Assembly: GCA_047612485.1 (NCBI GenBank)
Contig: JBLGAT010000106.1
Span: forward strand, 1-8,621
DNA from: Sediminicola sp047612485
GTDB lineage: Bacteria; Bacteroidota; Bacteroidia; Flavobacteriales; Flavobacteriaceae
Direction: 5' to 3'
Length of the DNA: 8,621 nt
The stretch's first letter is position 1. Every line of letters starts with the position of its first letter. Both the position numbers and the translations under genes were made by a program. This document shows, piece after piece, positions 1 through 7,034 of the stretch. The notes beneath the pieces are model-generated. The model made no database searches and had not been told where the DNA came from. It saw only the letters and a program-made list of their open reading frames with translations.

Positions 1-9
1 AGCAGAAGA

Positions 10-1131
10 ATGAAAATTAATGATTTCAAGTTGGAGCGCTATTTTGGAGAACACGAGTTTACGGCAAAATATATGCTTTCCAGTTCTGACTGTGATGGGT
101 ACGAAATGAAATATGTTTTGGAGCAGGCAACAAAACAGGAACTCGATCTGTGGGAAGGAATAAAGTTGGGATATTCCGAAAGTGAAGGAAATTCCATGTT
201 GCGGGAGGCAATTTTGCAACATTATAACACAAAGACCATTGAAAATGTTGTTGTAGCCACCCCTGGGGAGCTTAATTTCATCAGCATGAATGTGCTATTG
301 GAAGCATCGGATCATGTAATATCCGTTTCTCCATGCTATCAATCCTTATACGAGGTTGTAAAATCCATGAACTGCGAACTTTCGTATTGGCAGCCGAATC
401 CTGATAATTGGGAATTTCATACCGATGATCTAGAAACACTCATTCAGAAGAATACCAAGTTGATCATCTTGAATTTTCCGCATAACCCAACGGGAAGCTA
501 TATTTCACCAGCTCAATTGAATGAAATTGTTGCTTTGGCAAGAAAGCATAACATTTATATTTTCTCAGATGAAATGTATCGCAAACTCATCATTGATGAT
601 GTTCCTGAGTTGCCTCCTATTTGTGAACTCTATGAAAAAGGAATCAGTCTGTGGGGAACCTCTAAATCTTTTGGATTAGCCGGGCTGCGGACAGGTTGGC
701 TTGTTTCCCAAGACACCGATTTTCTTCATAAGGTAGTTGCGTTCAAGGATTATCTGAGCATTTGCAATAGTACACCTTCTGAAATATTATCCATCATCGC
801 CCTGAACCATATGGACAAGTTTCTGCTTCCCAATATTGAAAAAATCAGAAGGAATGTGTCTGTATTTGCAAATTTTGCTGCAGAACATGATATCATCTCC
901 TCCTTTATCCCCCCAAAGGCCGGATCCATATCCTTTGTGAAGCTGAACATTACAAAATCCACGTTGGACTTTAGCAACCAATTGGTGAAAGCAACGGGGA
1001 TAATGACGGTGCCCGCAGAAATGTTCGAATACCCAGGAAAATATATTAGGGTGGGATTTGGAAGAGGGAATCTCCCAGAAGTATTAGACGTTTTTCACAA
1101 TTATCTTGAAACAAATAAGCACGGCCTTTAG
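10..1131 (+). CDS. PLP-dependent aminotransferase, class I/II (fold type I)
   Basis: This 373-residue protein is a cytoplasmic PLP aminotransferase of the aspartate/tyrosine aminotransferase superfamily, moving an amino group between an amino acid and a 2-oxo acid. The hallmarks are visible in order: Asn159 in NPTG, Asp187 and Tyr190 in SDEMYRK (cofactor ring and phosphate contacts), the Schiff-base Lys219 in GTSKSFGLAGLRTGW, phosphate-binding Arg227, and Arg347 in YIRVGFGR, the usual substrate carboxylate clamp. Length is slightly short of the 380-400 usual for the family, with nothing obviously missing. The ATG at 10 is chosen because MKINDFKLERYF resembles the normal beginning of such proteins; the frame stays open to the window edge, so an earlier start cannot be excluded. 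It leads a run of co-directional metabolic genes. The fold is certain; the amino donor is not readable from sequence. Confidence 0.93.
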   Translation: MKINDFKLERYFGEHEFTAKYMLSSSDCDGYEMKYVLEQATKQELDLWEGIKLGYSESEGNSMLREAILQHYNTKTIENVVVATPGELNFISMNVLLEASDHVISVSPCYQSLYEVVKSMNCELSYWQPNPDNWEFHTDDLETLIQKNTKLIILNFPHNPTGSYISPAQLNEIVALARKHNIYIFSDEMYRKLIIDDVPELPPICELYEKGISLWGTSKSFGLAGLRTGWLVSQDTDFLHKVVAFKDYLSICNSTPSEILSIIALNHMDKFLLPNIEKIRRNVSVFANFAAEHDIISSFIPPKAGSISFVKLNITKSTLDFSNQLVKATGIMTVPAEMFEYPGKYIRVGFGRGNLPEVLDVFHNYLETNKHGL

Positions 1132-1141
1132 CCATAAAGGC
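1124..1141. other. Short perfect hairpin over the aminotransferase stop codon
   Basis: GCCTTTA at 1124-1130 and TAAAGGC at 1135-1141 form a 7-bp perfect inverted repeat around a 4-base loop. The stop codon TAG (1129-1131) lies inside it. No T tract follows on either strand, so it does not fit a canonical intrinsic terminator. It could be a weak pause or mRNA 3'-end stabilising structure, or chance. The rest of the 96-base gap to the next gene shows nothing clear. Confidence 0.3.
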
Positions 1142-1227
1142 AAAAAGGGTAATGCCATGAAGAAAGTCATTTAAATGGGACTACAAAGAGATTAAAACAT
1201 TAAAGTGTCAATTTTAAATAAAGGAGC

Positions 1228-2268
1228 ATGCGAGCAGCAATTTTTGAGAACTTCCAAGGGCCTATTACCGTACAAAATGTCGCAGATCCTACGCCAAAAG
1301 AGCATGGGGTTGTCATTAAAGTGAAAGCTACAGGGCTTTGTCGCAGCGATTGGCACGGTTGGATGGGGCATGATATAGACATTATTTTACCGCATGTTCC
1401 GGGTCACGAATTGGCAGGTACTATCGCGGCAATTGGGAAAAATGTTCGAAATTTTAAGGTCGGTGACCGGGTTACCGTTCCTTTTGTATGTGGTTGCGGT
1501 TCTTGTGGCCAATGTATTTCCGGAAACCATCAAGTCTGTGACCATCAATCCCAACCCGGTTTTACCCATTGGGGCTCATTTGCGGAATATGTCGCTTTGG
1601 AGTATGCCGATGTAAATCTTGTAAAAATTCCGGAAGAGATCAGTGACGTAACGGCCGCGATGTTGGGCTGTCGCTTTATAACCTCCTTTCGGGCCATTGT
1701 AGAACAGGGAAAAGTTACTGGGGGCCAGTATGTAGTGATTCATGGTTGCGGAGGGGTTGGTCTTTCAGCCATAATGATTGCCAATGCATTAGGGGCACAG
1801 GTAATTGCCGTGGACATCAATGAGGAAACCTTAGCTTTTGCAAAACAATTAGGAGCTATGGCCACCGTCAATGCAACCCAGAGCGCTGATGTGGTTGGGG
1901 AGATCAAAGCCTTGACCAAGGGAGGCGCCCATGTTTCTATGGATGCCTTGGGAAGCCAAACCACCTGTTTTAATTCCATTGCCAATCTAAGAAAAAGGGG
2001 GAAGCACATTCAGGTTGGATTGATGACCGGGAACCATCAACATCCAAAAGTCCCCATGGATCAAGTGTTGGCTAATGAACTGGAGATAATTGGTAGCCAC
2101 GGGATGCAAGCGTTTAAATATCCAGAAATGCTGGACATGATCAAAAATGGGATATTGCATCCCGAAAAACTTATAGATAAAACCATTACCCTCCAAGAAG
2201 CGACCATTGCCTTGCCGAACATGAACAAGTTTGAGCATAAGGGGGTGCTGGTGATCAATTCATTTTAA
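1228..2268 (+). CDS. Zinc-dependent medium-chain alcohol dehydrogenase
   Basis: This 346-residue cytoplasmic oxidoreductase of the medium-chain dehydrogenase family should interconvert an alcohol and an aldehyde or ketone using NAD(P). The N-terminal catalytic domain carries Cys38 (GLCRSDWHG), the His60-Glu61 pair in PGHELAG and Cys148 as catalytic zinc ligands, and the four-cysteine structural zinc lobe Cys90, Cys93, Cys96 and Cys104. The Rossmann domain has GCGGVG at 173-178, then an acidic Asp196 at the end of the second strand, which points to NAD rather than NADP. Length is normal. The ATG at 1228 gives the standard MRAAIFENF beginning. An AAGGAG stretch ends only one base before it, too close for normal ribosome binding. 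It lies 96 bases after the aminotransferase and 48 before an amine oxidase, so a role on the aldehyde or alcohol product of the same pathway is plausible but inferred. Confidence 0.93.
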   Translation: MRAAIFENFQGPITVQNVADPTPKEHGVVIKVKATGLCRSDWHGWMGHDIDIILPHVPGHELAGTIAAIGKNVRNFKVGDRVTVPFVCGCGSCGQCISGNHQVCDHQSQPGFTHWGSFAEYVALEYADVNLVKIPEEISDVTAAMLGCRFITSFRAIVEQGKVTGGQYVVIHGCGGVGLSAIMIANALGAQVIAVDINEETLAFAKQLGAMATVNATQSADVVGEIKALTKGGAHVSMDALGSQTTCFNSIANLRKRGKHIQVGLMTGNHQHPKVPMDQVLANELEIIGSHGMQAFKYPEMLDMIKNGILHPEKLIDKTITLQEATIALPNMNKFEHKGVLVINSF

Positions 2269-2316
2269 TCAGTAATTTCACAGTTAAAATCAAAGAAAGA
2301 ATTAAAATGAAGTTTT

Positions 2317-3474
2317 ATGTCCAATAAACATTATGATGTAATAGTGGTAGGTGTTGGGACAATGGGTGCGGCTACTTGTTATTCTTTAGCTTCAAGAGGC
2401 GCAAAAGTGCTAGGGTTGGAACAGTTTAATATCGTTCATGAAAACGGTTCCCACGCAGGCCAGAGCAGAATGGTCCGTAAAGCCTATTTTGAACATCCTG
2501 ATTATGTTCCGCTATTGGAAAAAACCTATTCATTATGGTCAGATCTTGAAGAAATGACCGGTAAAAAACTATTCCATAAAACGGGTTTGTTCTATGCTGG
2601 ACCCAAGCAACATGAATTGCTGGAGGGGGTTAAACTGTCTGCCAAAAAACATCATATTCCAATAAAGAATCTGAATGAAAGGGAATGTTCCAAAAAATTT
2701 CCTGGCTTTCAATTTCCTGACAATTATGAATATTTGGCAGAGCCCGATGCAGGGTATGTAATTCCGGAAGAGGTTGTTAAACTATATTGTGATTTGGCAA
2801 AAAGTAAAGGCGCCACCATCTTGGAGAATCAGTTGGTGGAAGCATGGTCAGATTCCAATGATACTATAAGCGTAAAAACAAAGGATGCAACCTATACGGC
2901 AAACAGGATTGTTTTTACGGCAGGCGGTTTTACACAAAAGCTTCTTCCCTTTACCAAAAATAAATTAGTGTCACGCCGACAGGTTATTTGTTGGTTCGAA
3001 CCAAAAACACCCTCCTTGTTTACCAATGAAAATTTTCCATGTTTTTTATATGCTACGGCAGAATTGCCCGGAAGCTTTTATGGTTTTCCATTGCTTCCCA
3101 CTGGAGATGGTACAGGTAAAATGGGAGTAAAGGTGGGGTATCATTTTCCTGGGGAAGCCATTAATCCTTATGACTTACATGATTTTGAACGGGACAAGGA
3201 ATCCCAACTGATCAAAGAATTTATGTCTGCCTATATTCCCGAGGGATACAAGTCGGTCTTATCTGTAAAGAGCTGTATGTATACCTATACCGATGATGGG
3301 CATTTCATTTTGGAAAATCATATGGCCCATAAAAATGTGAGCTTGGCCTGCGGGTTCAGTGGGCATGGATTCAAGTTCGCTCCCTTGGTGGGAGGGATTT
3401 TAGCTGATTTGAGTTTGGATGGAAAGACAGACCATCCCATAGAATTTTTGTCCTCTCAAAGGTTCTTTCAATAA
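2317..3474 (+). CDS. Monomeric sarcosine oxidase / N-methyl-L-tryptophan oxidase family flavoenzyme
   Basis: This 385-residue FAD enzyme should oxidise a secondary amine or N-methyl amino acid, using oxygen and releasing hydrogen peroxide plus, for N-methyl substrates, formaldehyde. The N-terminus has the dinucleotide fold GVGTMG at 12-17, with Glu35 closing the second strand. The family block HENGSHAGQSRMVRKAY follows, with Arg51 and Arg54 near the flavin. Lys272 in VKVGYH matches the oxygen-activating lysine of monomeric sarcosine oxidase, His276 matches its active-site histidine, and Cys320 in SCMYTYTDDGHF is the covalent flavin attachment site. GFSGHGFKF near the C-terminus is the family signature. 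The gene is therefore intact and likely active. The ATG at 2317 is preferred; an ATG at 2307 is out of frame and stops after six codons. Related enzymes act on sarcosine, pipecolate or N-methyl-tryptophan, and sequence alone does not choose among them. Neighbouring aminotransferase and dehydrogenase genes fit an amine or amino acid catabolic role. Confidence 0.92.
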   Translation: MSNKHYDVIVVGVGTMGAATCYSLASRGAKVLGLEQFNIVHENGSHAGQSRMVRKAYFEHPDYVPLLEKTYSLWSDLEEMTGKKLFHKTGLFYAGPKQHELLEGVKLSAKKHHIPIKNLNERECSKKFPGFQFPDNYEYLAEPDAGYVIPEEVVKLYCDLAKSKGATILENQLVEAWSDSNDTISVKTKDATYTANRIVFTAGGFTQKLLPFTKNKLVSRRQVICWFEPKTPSLFTNENFPCFLYATAELPGSFYGFPLLPTGDGTGKMGVKVGYHFPGEAINPYDLHDFERDKESQLIKEFMSAYIPEGYKSVLSVKSCMYTYTDDGHFILENHMAHKNVSLACGFSGHGFKFAPLVGGILADLSLDGKTDHPIEFLSSQRFFQ

Positions 3475-3528
3475 ATATGAATTGGTTTAAATAAAATAGG
3501 GCAACTAAATACTTGCAAAATAAAAATC

Positions 3529-4122
3529 TTGATTATTGGGGGTTATGGCACCATAGGAAAAAGAGTTACCTCCCACTTTGAAAAGGATAACGAAGTATTA
3601 ATAGCTGGTCGTTTTCATGGCCATTTCAATGTTGATATTACCAATAGTGAATCTATAAAAAAGATGTTTGAAAAAACAGGAAAATTAGATGCCATCATTT
3701 GTGTTGCAGGAAAGGCCAAATCGGAAAATTTTGAAGAACTTACAGAAGAGAACTACCACATTGGCCTTAATAGCAAGCTAATGGGACAGGTGAATCTTGT
3801 ACGGATTGGCCAACATTTTCTAAACCCAAAAGACTCCATAACCCTGACCACAGGAATTTTGGCAGATGATCCAGTGGTAAAAACTACGAGTGCGGCCATG
3901 GTAAACGGTGGCATCCATAGTTTTGTACAGGCTGCAGCTTTGGAAATCGAGAACGGAATATTGGTCAATGTGGTGTCTGCCGGAATGGTTGAAGATGCCT
4001 ATAAAAAATACAAGGATTACTTCCCGGGACATAATCCAATCCCTAAGAATAAAGTGATAAATAGATATGTGCGCAGTGTCAAAGGCATGGGGAATGGGAA
4101 GGTGATCAGAATATATGGGTAA
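3529..4122 (+). CDS. Atypical short-chain dehydrogenase-fold protein, catalytic Tyr/Lys absent
   Basis: This is a small (about 197-residue) NAD(P)-binding Rossmann protein of the short-chain dehydrogenase superfamily. It shows the glycine motif GGYGTIG at the N-terminus, VAG in place of NAG, the helix-4 Asn81 in GLNSKLMG, and a C-terminal end that fits the SDR core without the usual 40-50 extra residues. Aligning on the helix ending AAALEI, the usual Tyr-x-x-x-Lys pair falls on Ala122 and Asn126 (AAMVN), and the catalytic Ser region is Thr107/Thr108. I recall the same SAAMVN-type segment in other short bacterial SDR-like proteins, so this is probably a subfamily trait rather than decay. The start is problematic: no in-frame ATG exists between the upstream TGA (3478-3480) and the glycine motif. 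TTG at 3529 is the only ordinary start codon, yet ATA at 3520 would give the expected MKILIIGG. It follows the amine oxidase gene by about 50 bases. The substrate is unknown. Confidence 0.8.
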   Translation: MIIGGYGTIGKRVTSHFEKDNEVLIAGRFHGHFNVDITNSESIKKMFEKTGKLDAIICVAGKAKSENFEELTEENYHIGLNSKLMGQVNLVRIGQHFLNPKDSITLTTGILADDPVVKTTSAAMVNGGIHSFVQAAALEIENGILVNVVSAGMVEDAYKKYKDYFPGHNPIPKNKVINRYVRSVKGMGNGKVIRIYG

Positions 4123-4261
4123 AATTCAAAACTTAGGGTCTAACTACCATTTTTATTGATGCTTACAAATTATCAAAAACACGTTGTTGATGCCTTAACA
4201 TATTAAAAATGTCTCTTTTCATTCAAAATAATGCTATTTTGGGGTGATTTTTCCATTAGTA

Positions 4262-4405
4262 ATGATGTACAACTATGAAAAGCTGCTTTTTATACTTGTT
4301 GCGTTTTTTTGGTGCTCCTTTTTGATTGGACATGAACCAAATTGCAAGCACGAAAAATGGAAAATATTTTGGAGGACATGGGAGATGTCCTCCAAATCGC
4401 CCTAA
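4262..4405 (+). pseudogene. Out-of-frame signal-peptide leader of the PAP2 phosphatase gene
   Basis: From ATG 4262 (or ATG 4265) a 47-codon frame begins MMYNYEKLLFILVAFF and continues WCSFLIGHEPNCKHEK, then runs into non-coding-looking sequence and stops at TAA 4403. The beginning has the shape of a Sec signal peptide: a short charged start, a long hydrophobic core and a polar follow-on. The phosphatase body immediately downstream starts without one and lies in a different frame. After codon AAA (4355-4357), slipping back one base puts the ribosome on ATG 4357 in the body frame, giving HEK-MENILEDMGDV. One lost A in the GAAAAATGG run would therefore explain the split. The ORF is too short to stand as a gene on its own. 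Frameshift mutation, sequencing error and recoding cannot be told apart here. Confidence 0.55.
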
Positions 4406-4830
4406 CGCTATCCGGTTTGGCTTTTGCCATATTTGAAAAGGATTACAAGGGCACGAAACAGCTTGCCTATTCTTTTGGCACAACCATGGCCGTCACCTAT
4501 ATCCTAAAATCGGTCACTAAAAGAAAGCGACCTGAAGATAGAAATGGCTACGAATCCTTTCCTTCCGGACACACCTCTGCCGCCTATTCGGGAGTGTCAT
4601 TTATTCAACGACGATATGGTTGGCCCGCCTATGTCTTGGCCAGTATTGTTGGAGTTAGTAGATTGGAGGGTCCGGATGGGTACCATCATTTTATAGATGT
4701 CCTTGGAGGCGCGGTTCTAGCCGTGGCAAGCACCTATCTGTTTACGGAGCCCTATGCCAAAAATAAACTTCTAGTTAGTTTTTCTTCAAATACTTCTTAT
4801 TCCCATCTGACTTTTAATTATTCATTTTAG
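4357..4830 (+). CDS. PAP2-superfamily phosphatase, lacking its leader in frame
   Basis: This membrane-associated phosphatidic acid phosphatase type 2 family protein removes phosphate from lipid or small organic phosphates. Counting from ATG 4357, the three motifs are: C1 KSVTKRKRP (Lys51 to Arg58-Pro59), C2 PSGHTS with the catalytic His72, and C3 SRLEGPDGYHHFID with Arg102, nucleophile His110 and Asp114. C3 has seven residues between Arg and His instead of the usual five. Hydrophobic stretches lie near the start (VLQIALTLSGLAFAIF), at the segment before C3 and at VLGGAVLAVASTYLF. The body is 157 residues, shorter than most relatives because no signal peptide is in frame. TTG 4342 would add five residues, and an in-frame TGA at 4333 blocks any earlier start. 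A signal-like leader lies upstream in another frame, so the gene is probably frameshifted or mis-sequenced. The gaps on either side (139 bases from the SDR gene to the leader, 71 bases to the decarboxylase) suggest a separate unit. No terminator was found in either. Confidence 0.8.
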   Translation: MENILEDMGDVLQIALTLSGLAFAIFEKDYKGTKQLAYSFGTTMAVTYILKSVTKRKRPEDRNGYESFPSGHTSAAYSGVSFIQRRYGWPAYVLASIVGVSRLEGPDGYHHFIDVLGGAVLAVASTYLFTEPYAKNKLLVSFSSNTSYSHLTFNYSF

Positions 4831-4901
4831 TGCCTATTTTAGCTATCCATTAAAGTGTATGGGGTACTATTCTAAAATGCATTAAAGCACTAAATTTGAC
4901 T

Positions 4902-6338
4902 ATGAATACAGACGAATTTCGCAAACAGGCCCATCTTATGGTAGATTGGATGGCAGACTATATGGAGCAGGTGGAAGATTATCCTGTAAAATCCCAGGTA
5001 GCGCCAAGAACCATCTATGATCAGATCAATTCGGGTATTCCCGAGCAGGGTGAGGGCATGAATCCTATTTTCAAGGATTTCAAGGAGATCATCCTACCCG
5101 GAATCACCCACTGGCAGAACCCAAACTTTTTCGCCTACTTCCAAGCCAATACCAGTCCGCCTTCCATCTTGGCAGAAATGCTGACCGCAACCATGGGAGT
5201 TCAGGGAATGAAATGGGAAACCTCCCCGGCAGCCACAGAATTGGAGGAGAAGATGATGGAATGGTTGGGTGAAGGTATAGGGATTCCCAAAGAATGGGTA
5301 GGGGTCATCCAAGATTCGGCCTCCATGGCCACCTTATCGGCTATCCTTACAGCTAGAGAGCGACTTTCAAATTATCAGATCAATGAAGAAGGGTTTGAGG
5401 GGTATATCAATTTACGGGTTTACTGTTCGGACCAGACCCATTCCTCCATAGAAAAGGGAGCAAAAATAGCGGGTGTAGGGAAAAGAAATGTGATCAAGAT
5501 CCCTACCAATGACCTCTTGGAAATGCGTCCGGACCTCCTATCTCAACAAATAGAAAGCGATATTAAGGAGGGCTATAAACCCTTATGTATAGTAGCGGCC
5601 CTTGGAACAACCGGGACCTTGGCCATGGATCCCTTGGATGCCATAGGAAAGATTGCAGAAAAATACAATATTTGGTTGCATGTGGATGCCGCCTATGCCG
5701 GAGCAGCCTTTTTGTTGCCGGAATATCAAGGCCTGATGAATGGCATAGAAAAAGCGGACAGTTTTGTATTCAATCCTCATAAATGGTTGTTCACCAATTT
5801 TGACTGTACCGCTTATTTCGTAAAGGACAAGAAGGGCTTGGTGAATACCTTTTCTATCTTGCCAGAGTATCTGAAAACGGCATCTGACGGACTAGTGAAC
5901 AATTATTGCGACTGGGGCATTCCTTTGGGGAGACGTTTTAGGTCCTTAAAACTCTGGTTTGTAATGCGGCACTATGGCATGGAAGGGTTGCAAAAATTAT
6001 TGCGATTCCATATAGCATTGGCTATTTGGCTTGAAACAGAAATTAAAAAAGACCAGGCTTTTGAATTGGTGGTGCCCCGTAGTATGAACCTGATCTGTTT
6101 CCGATATGTGCCTGAAGGTGAAAAAGACCAAGAACTACTCAACGGCATCAATGAGCAACTGCTGCAAAAATTAAATGCCATGGGCAAGCTATATCTCACG
6201 CACACCAAGATTAATGGAATATATACCTTGCGCATGTCCATAGGGCAGACCAATGTGGCACAATCCCATGTGGAAAAAGCCTGGAAAAGCATACAAGAAG
6301 TGGCCAAAGGAATGGCAATGAACAAAACAAGAGATTAA
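4902..6338 (+). CDS. Aromatic-L-amino-acid decarboxylase (group II PLP decarboxylase)
   Basis: This 478-residue cytoplasmic PLP enzyme closely resembles animal DOPA decarboxylase and plant tryptophan/tyrosine decarboxylases end to end. It should convert aromatic amino acids (Trp, Tyr, DOPA or Phe) to the matching amine and CO2. The N-terminal dimer arm (MNTDEFRKQAHLMVDWMADY) and the ITHWQNPNFFAYF block are present. Key residues are His180 (stacks on PLP, DQTHSS), Asp262 (HVDAAYAG, ring nitrogen), Lys294 (NPHKWL, Schiff base) and Tyr323 in the mobile loop PEYLK. Tyrosine there is typical of true decarboxylases, while phenylalanine marks aldehyde synthases. ATG 4902 aligns with the family start; a TTG at 4896 would add only two residues. 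TAAATTTG at 4891-4898 resembles the Bacteroidota -7 element but lacks a -33 partner. It is followed after 8 bases by an M24 peptidase gene, so it probably heads an operon. The substrate is not resolved. Confidence 0.95.
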   Translation: MNTDEFRKQAHLMVDWMADYMEQVEDYPVKSQVAPRTIYDQINSGIPEQGEGMNPIFKDFKEIILPGITHWQNPNFFAYFQANTSPPSILAEMLTATMGVQGMKWETSPAATELEEKMMEWLGEGIGIPKEWVGVIQDSASMATLSAILTARERLSNYQINEEGFEGYINLRVYCSDQTHSSIEKGAKIAGVGKRNVIKIPTNDLLEMRPDLLSQQIESDIKEGYKPLCIVAALGTTGTLAMDPLDAIGKIAEKYNIWLHVDAAYAGAAFLLPEYQGLMNGIEKADSFVFNPHKWLFTNFDCTAYFVKDKKGLVNTFSILPEYLKTASDGLVNNYCDWGIPLGRRFRSLKLWFVMRHYGMEGLQKLLRFHIALAIWLETEIKKDQAFELVVPRSMNLICFRYVPEGEKDQELLNGINEQLLQKLNAMGKLYLTHTKINGIYTLRMSIGQTNVAQSHVEKAWKSIQEVAKGMAMNKTRD

Positions 6339-6346
6339 AAGGCACA

Positions 6347-7021
6347 ATGAGTATAGCTAAGCAAAATTTAATAGAGGCGGAAGGAAAAGCTGAAATCCTT
6401 TTTACCGAAATTGAAAACAGGGGGCTCATAGTAGCCGGTAAAGCGGAAAGGGAACTGAACAAGGATATTTTCGATTTGGCCTTTGAACTTTATGGGATCG
6501 ATAAATATTGGCATAAGAGGATTGTAAGAGCCGGCAAGAACACCTTAAAACCTTATGATGAAAATCCAAAGGACCTTACTTTACAAAAAGATGATATTCT
6601 TTTTATAGATTTTGGGCCCATCTTTGACGAATGGGAAGCCGATTTTGGACGTACCTATGTTTTGGGCAATGACCCTATAAAGCACAAAATCAAACAAGAT
6701 ACGGCTAAGGCATGGGCGGAATGCAAGGCCTATTTTGATAAGCAAACGGAAATTACGGGGGCTGAATTTTATACGCATGTGGTGGATATTGCCCATCAAT
6801 ACGGCTGGGAATTTGGAGGGGAGATAGCGGGGCATTTAATAGGTCATTTTCCGCATGAGAAATTAGAGAAGGAGATAAAGACGAATTATGTGCATCCCAA
6901 CAACCATCAAGACATGTTGTCCCTTGATAATTTTGGTAAAAAGAGGGAATGGATTTTAGAAATCCATTTTGTAGATAAGAAAAGGGAAATAGGTAGTTTT
7001 TATGAGCAATTATTGACTTAA
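6347..7021 (+). CDS. M24-family metallopeptidase (Xaa-Pro peptidase/methionine aminopeptidase fold), short form
   Basis: This 224-residue protein has the pita-bread fold of M24 peptidases, which remove N-terminal residues, often before proline, using two metal ions. All five metal ligands can be placed: Asp88 (FIDFGP), Asp99 (EADFGRT), His163 (GHLIGHFPHE), Glu205 (WILEIHF) and Glu220 (SFYEQLL). It lacks the N-terminal creatinase-like domain of full Xaa-Pro aminopeptidases, so it is a single-domain form. No signal peptide is visible, so it is probably cytoplasmic. M24-fold relatives also include non-peptidase enzymes such as creatinase, so a small-molecule substrate is possible. The ATG at 6347 lies 8 bases after the decarboxylase stop and the next gene starts 13 bases after its own stop, strongly suggesting co-transcription. 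What links a peptidase to an aromatic decarboxylase is not clear. Confidence 0.87.
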   Translation: MSIAKQNLIEAEGKAEILFTEIENRGLIVAGKAERELNKDIFDLAFELYGIDKYWHKRIVRAGKNTLKPYDENPKDLTLQKDDILFIDFGPIFDEWEADFGRTYVLGNDPIKHKIKQDTAKAWAECKAYFDKQTEITGAEFYTHVVDIAHQYGWEFGGEIAGHLIGHFPHEKLEKEIKTNYVHPNNHQDMLSLDNFGKKREWILEIHFVDKKREIGSFYEQLLT

Positions 7022-7034
7022 AACCCTTTGTGGA

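Noticed and set aside
1198..1208. CATTAAAGTGT shared between the gap before the alcohol dehydrogenase and 4848-4858 before the decarboxylase, a possible shared operator
   Set aside because: Several 11-base exact matches are expected by chance in a window this size and composition. No palindrome or matching position relative to the start supports an operator.
1221..1226. AAGGAG Shine-Dalgarno-like sequence before the alcohol dehydrogenase
   Set aside because: Only one base separates it from ATG 1228, too close for normal pairing, and Bacteroidota rarely rely on such sites. It does not change the start.
4235..4242. TATTTTGG before the PAP2 leader as a -7 promoter element
   Set aside because: It is one base short of TAnnTTTG and no -33 element is at proper spacing.
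4823..4879. Inverted repeat CATTTTAG / CTAAAATG between the PAP2 stop and the decarboxylase
   Set aside because: The arms are AT-rich, 8 bp, and about 40 bases apart, with no T tract. The predicted stem would be very weak, so it is not called a terminator.
4891..4898. TAAATTTG matching the Bacteroidota -7 promoter element TAnnTTTG just before the decarboxylase
   Set aside because: No TTG or TTTG -33 element lies at the right distance upstream, and the site ends 3 bases before ATG 4902, which would give a leaderless transcript. Not strong enough to annotate.
5972..6325. A 117-codon open frame on the - strand inside the decarboxylase gene, and similar long antisense frames at 7724-8071
   Set aside because: They lie wholly within well-supported genes on the + strand and their translations have no recognisable domain. 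They are shadows of the real coding frames.
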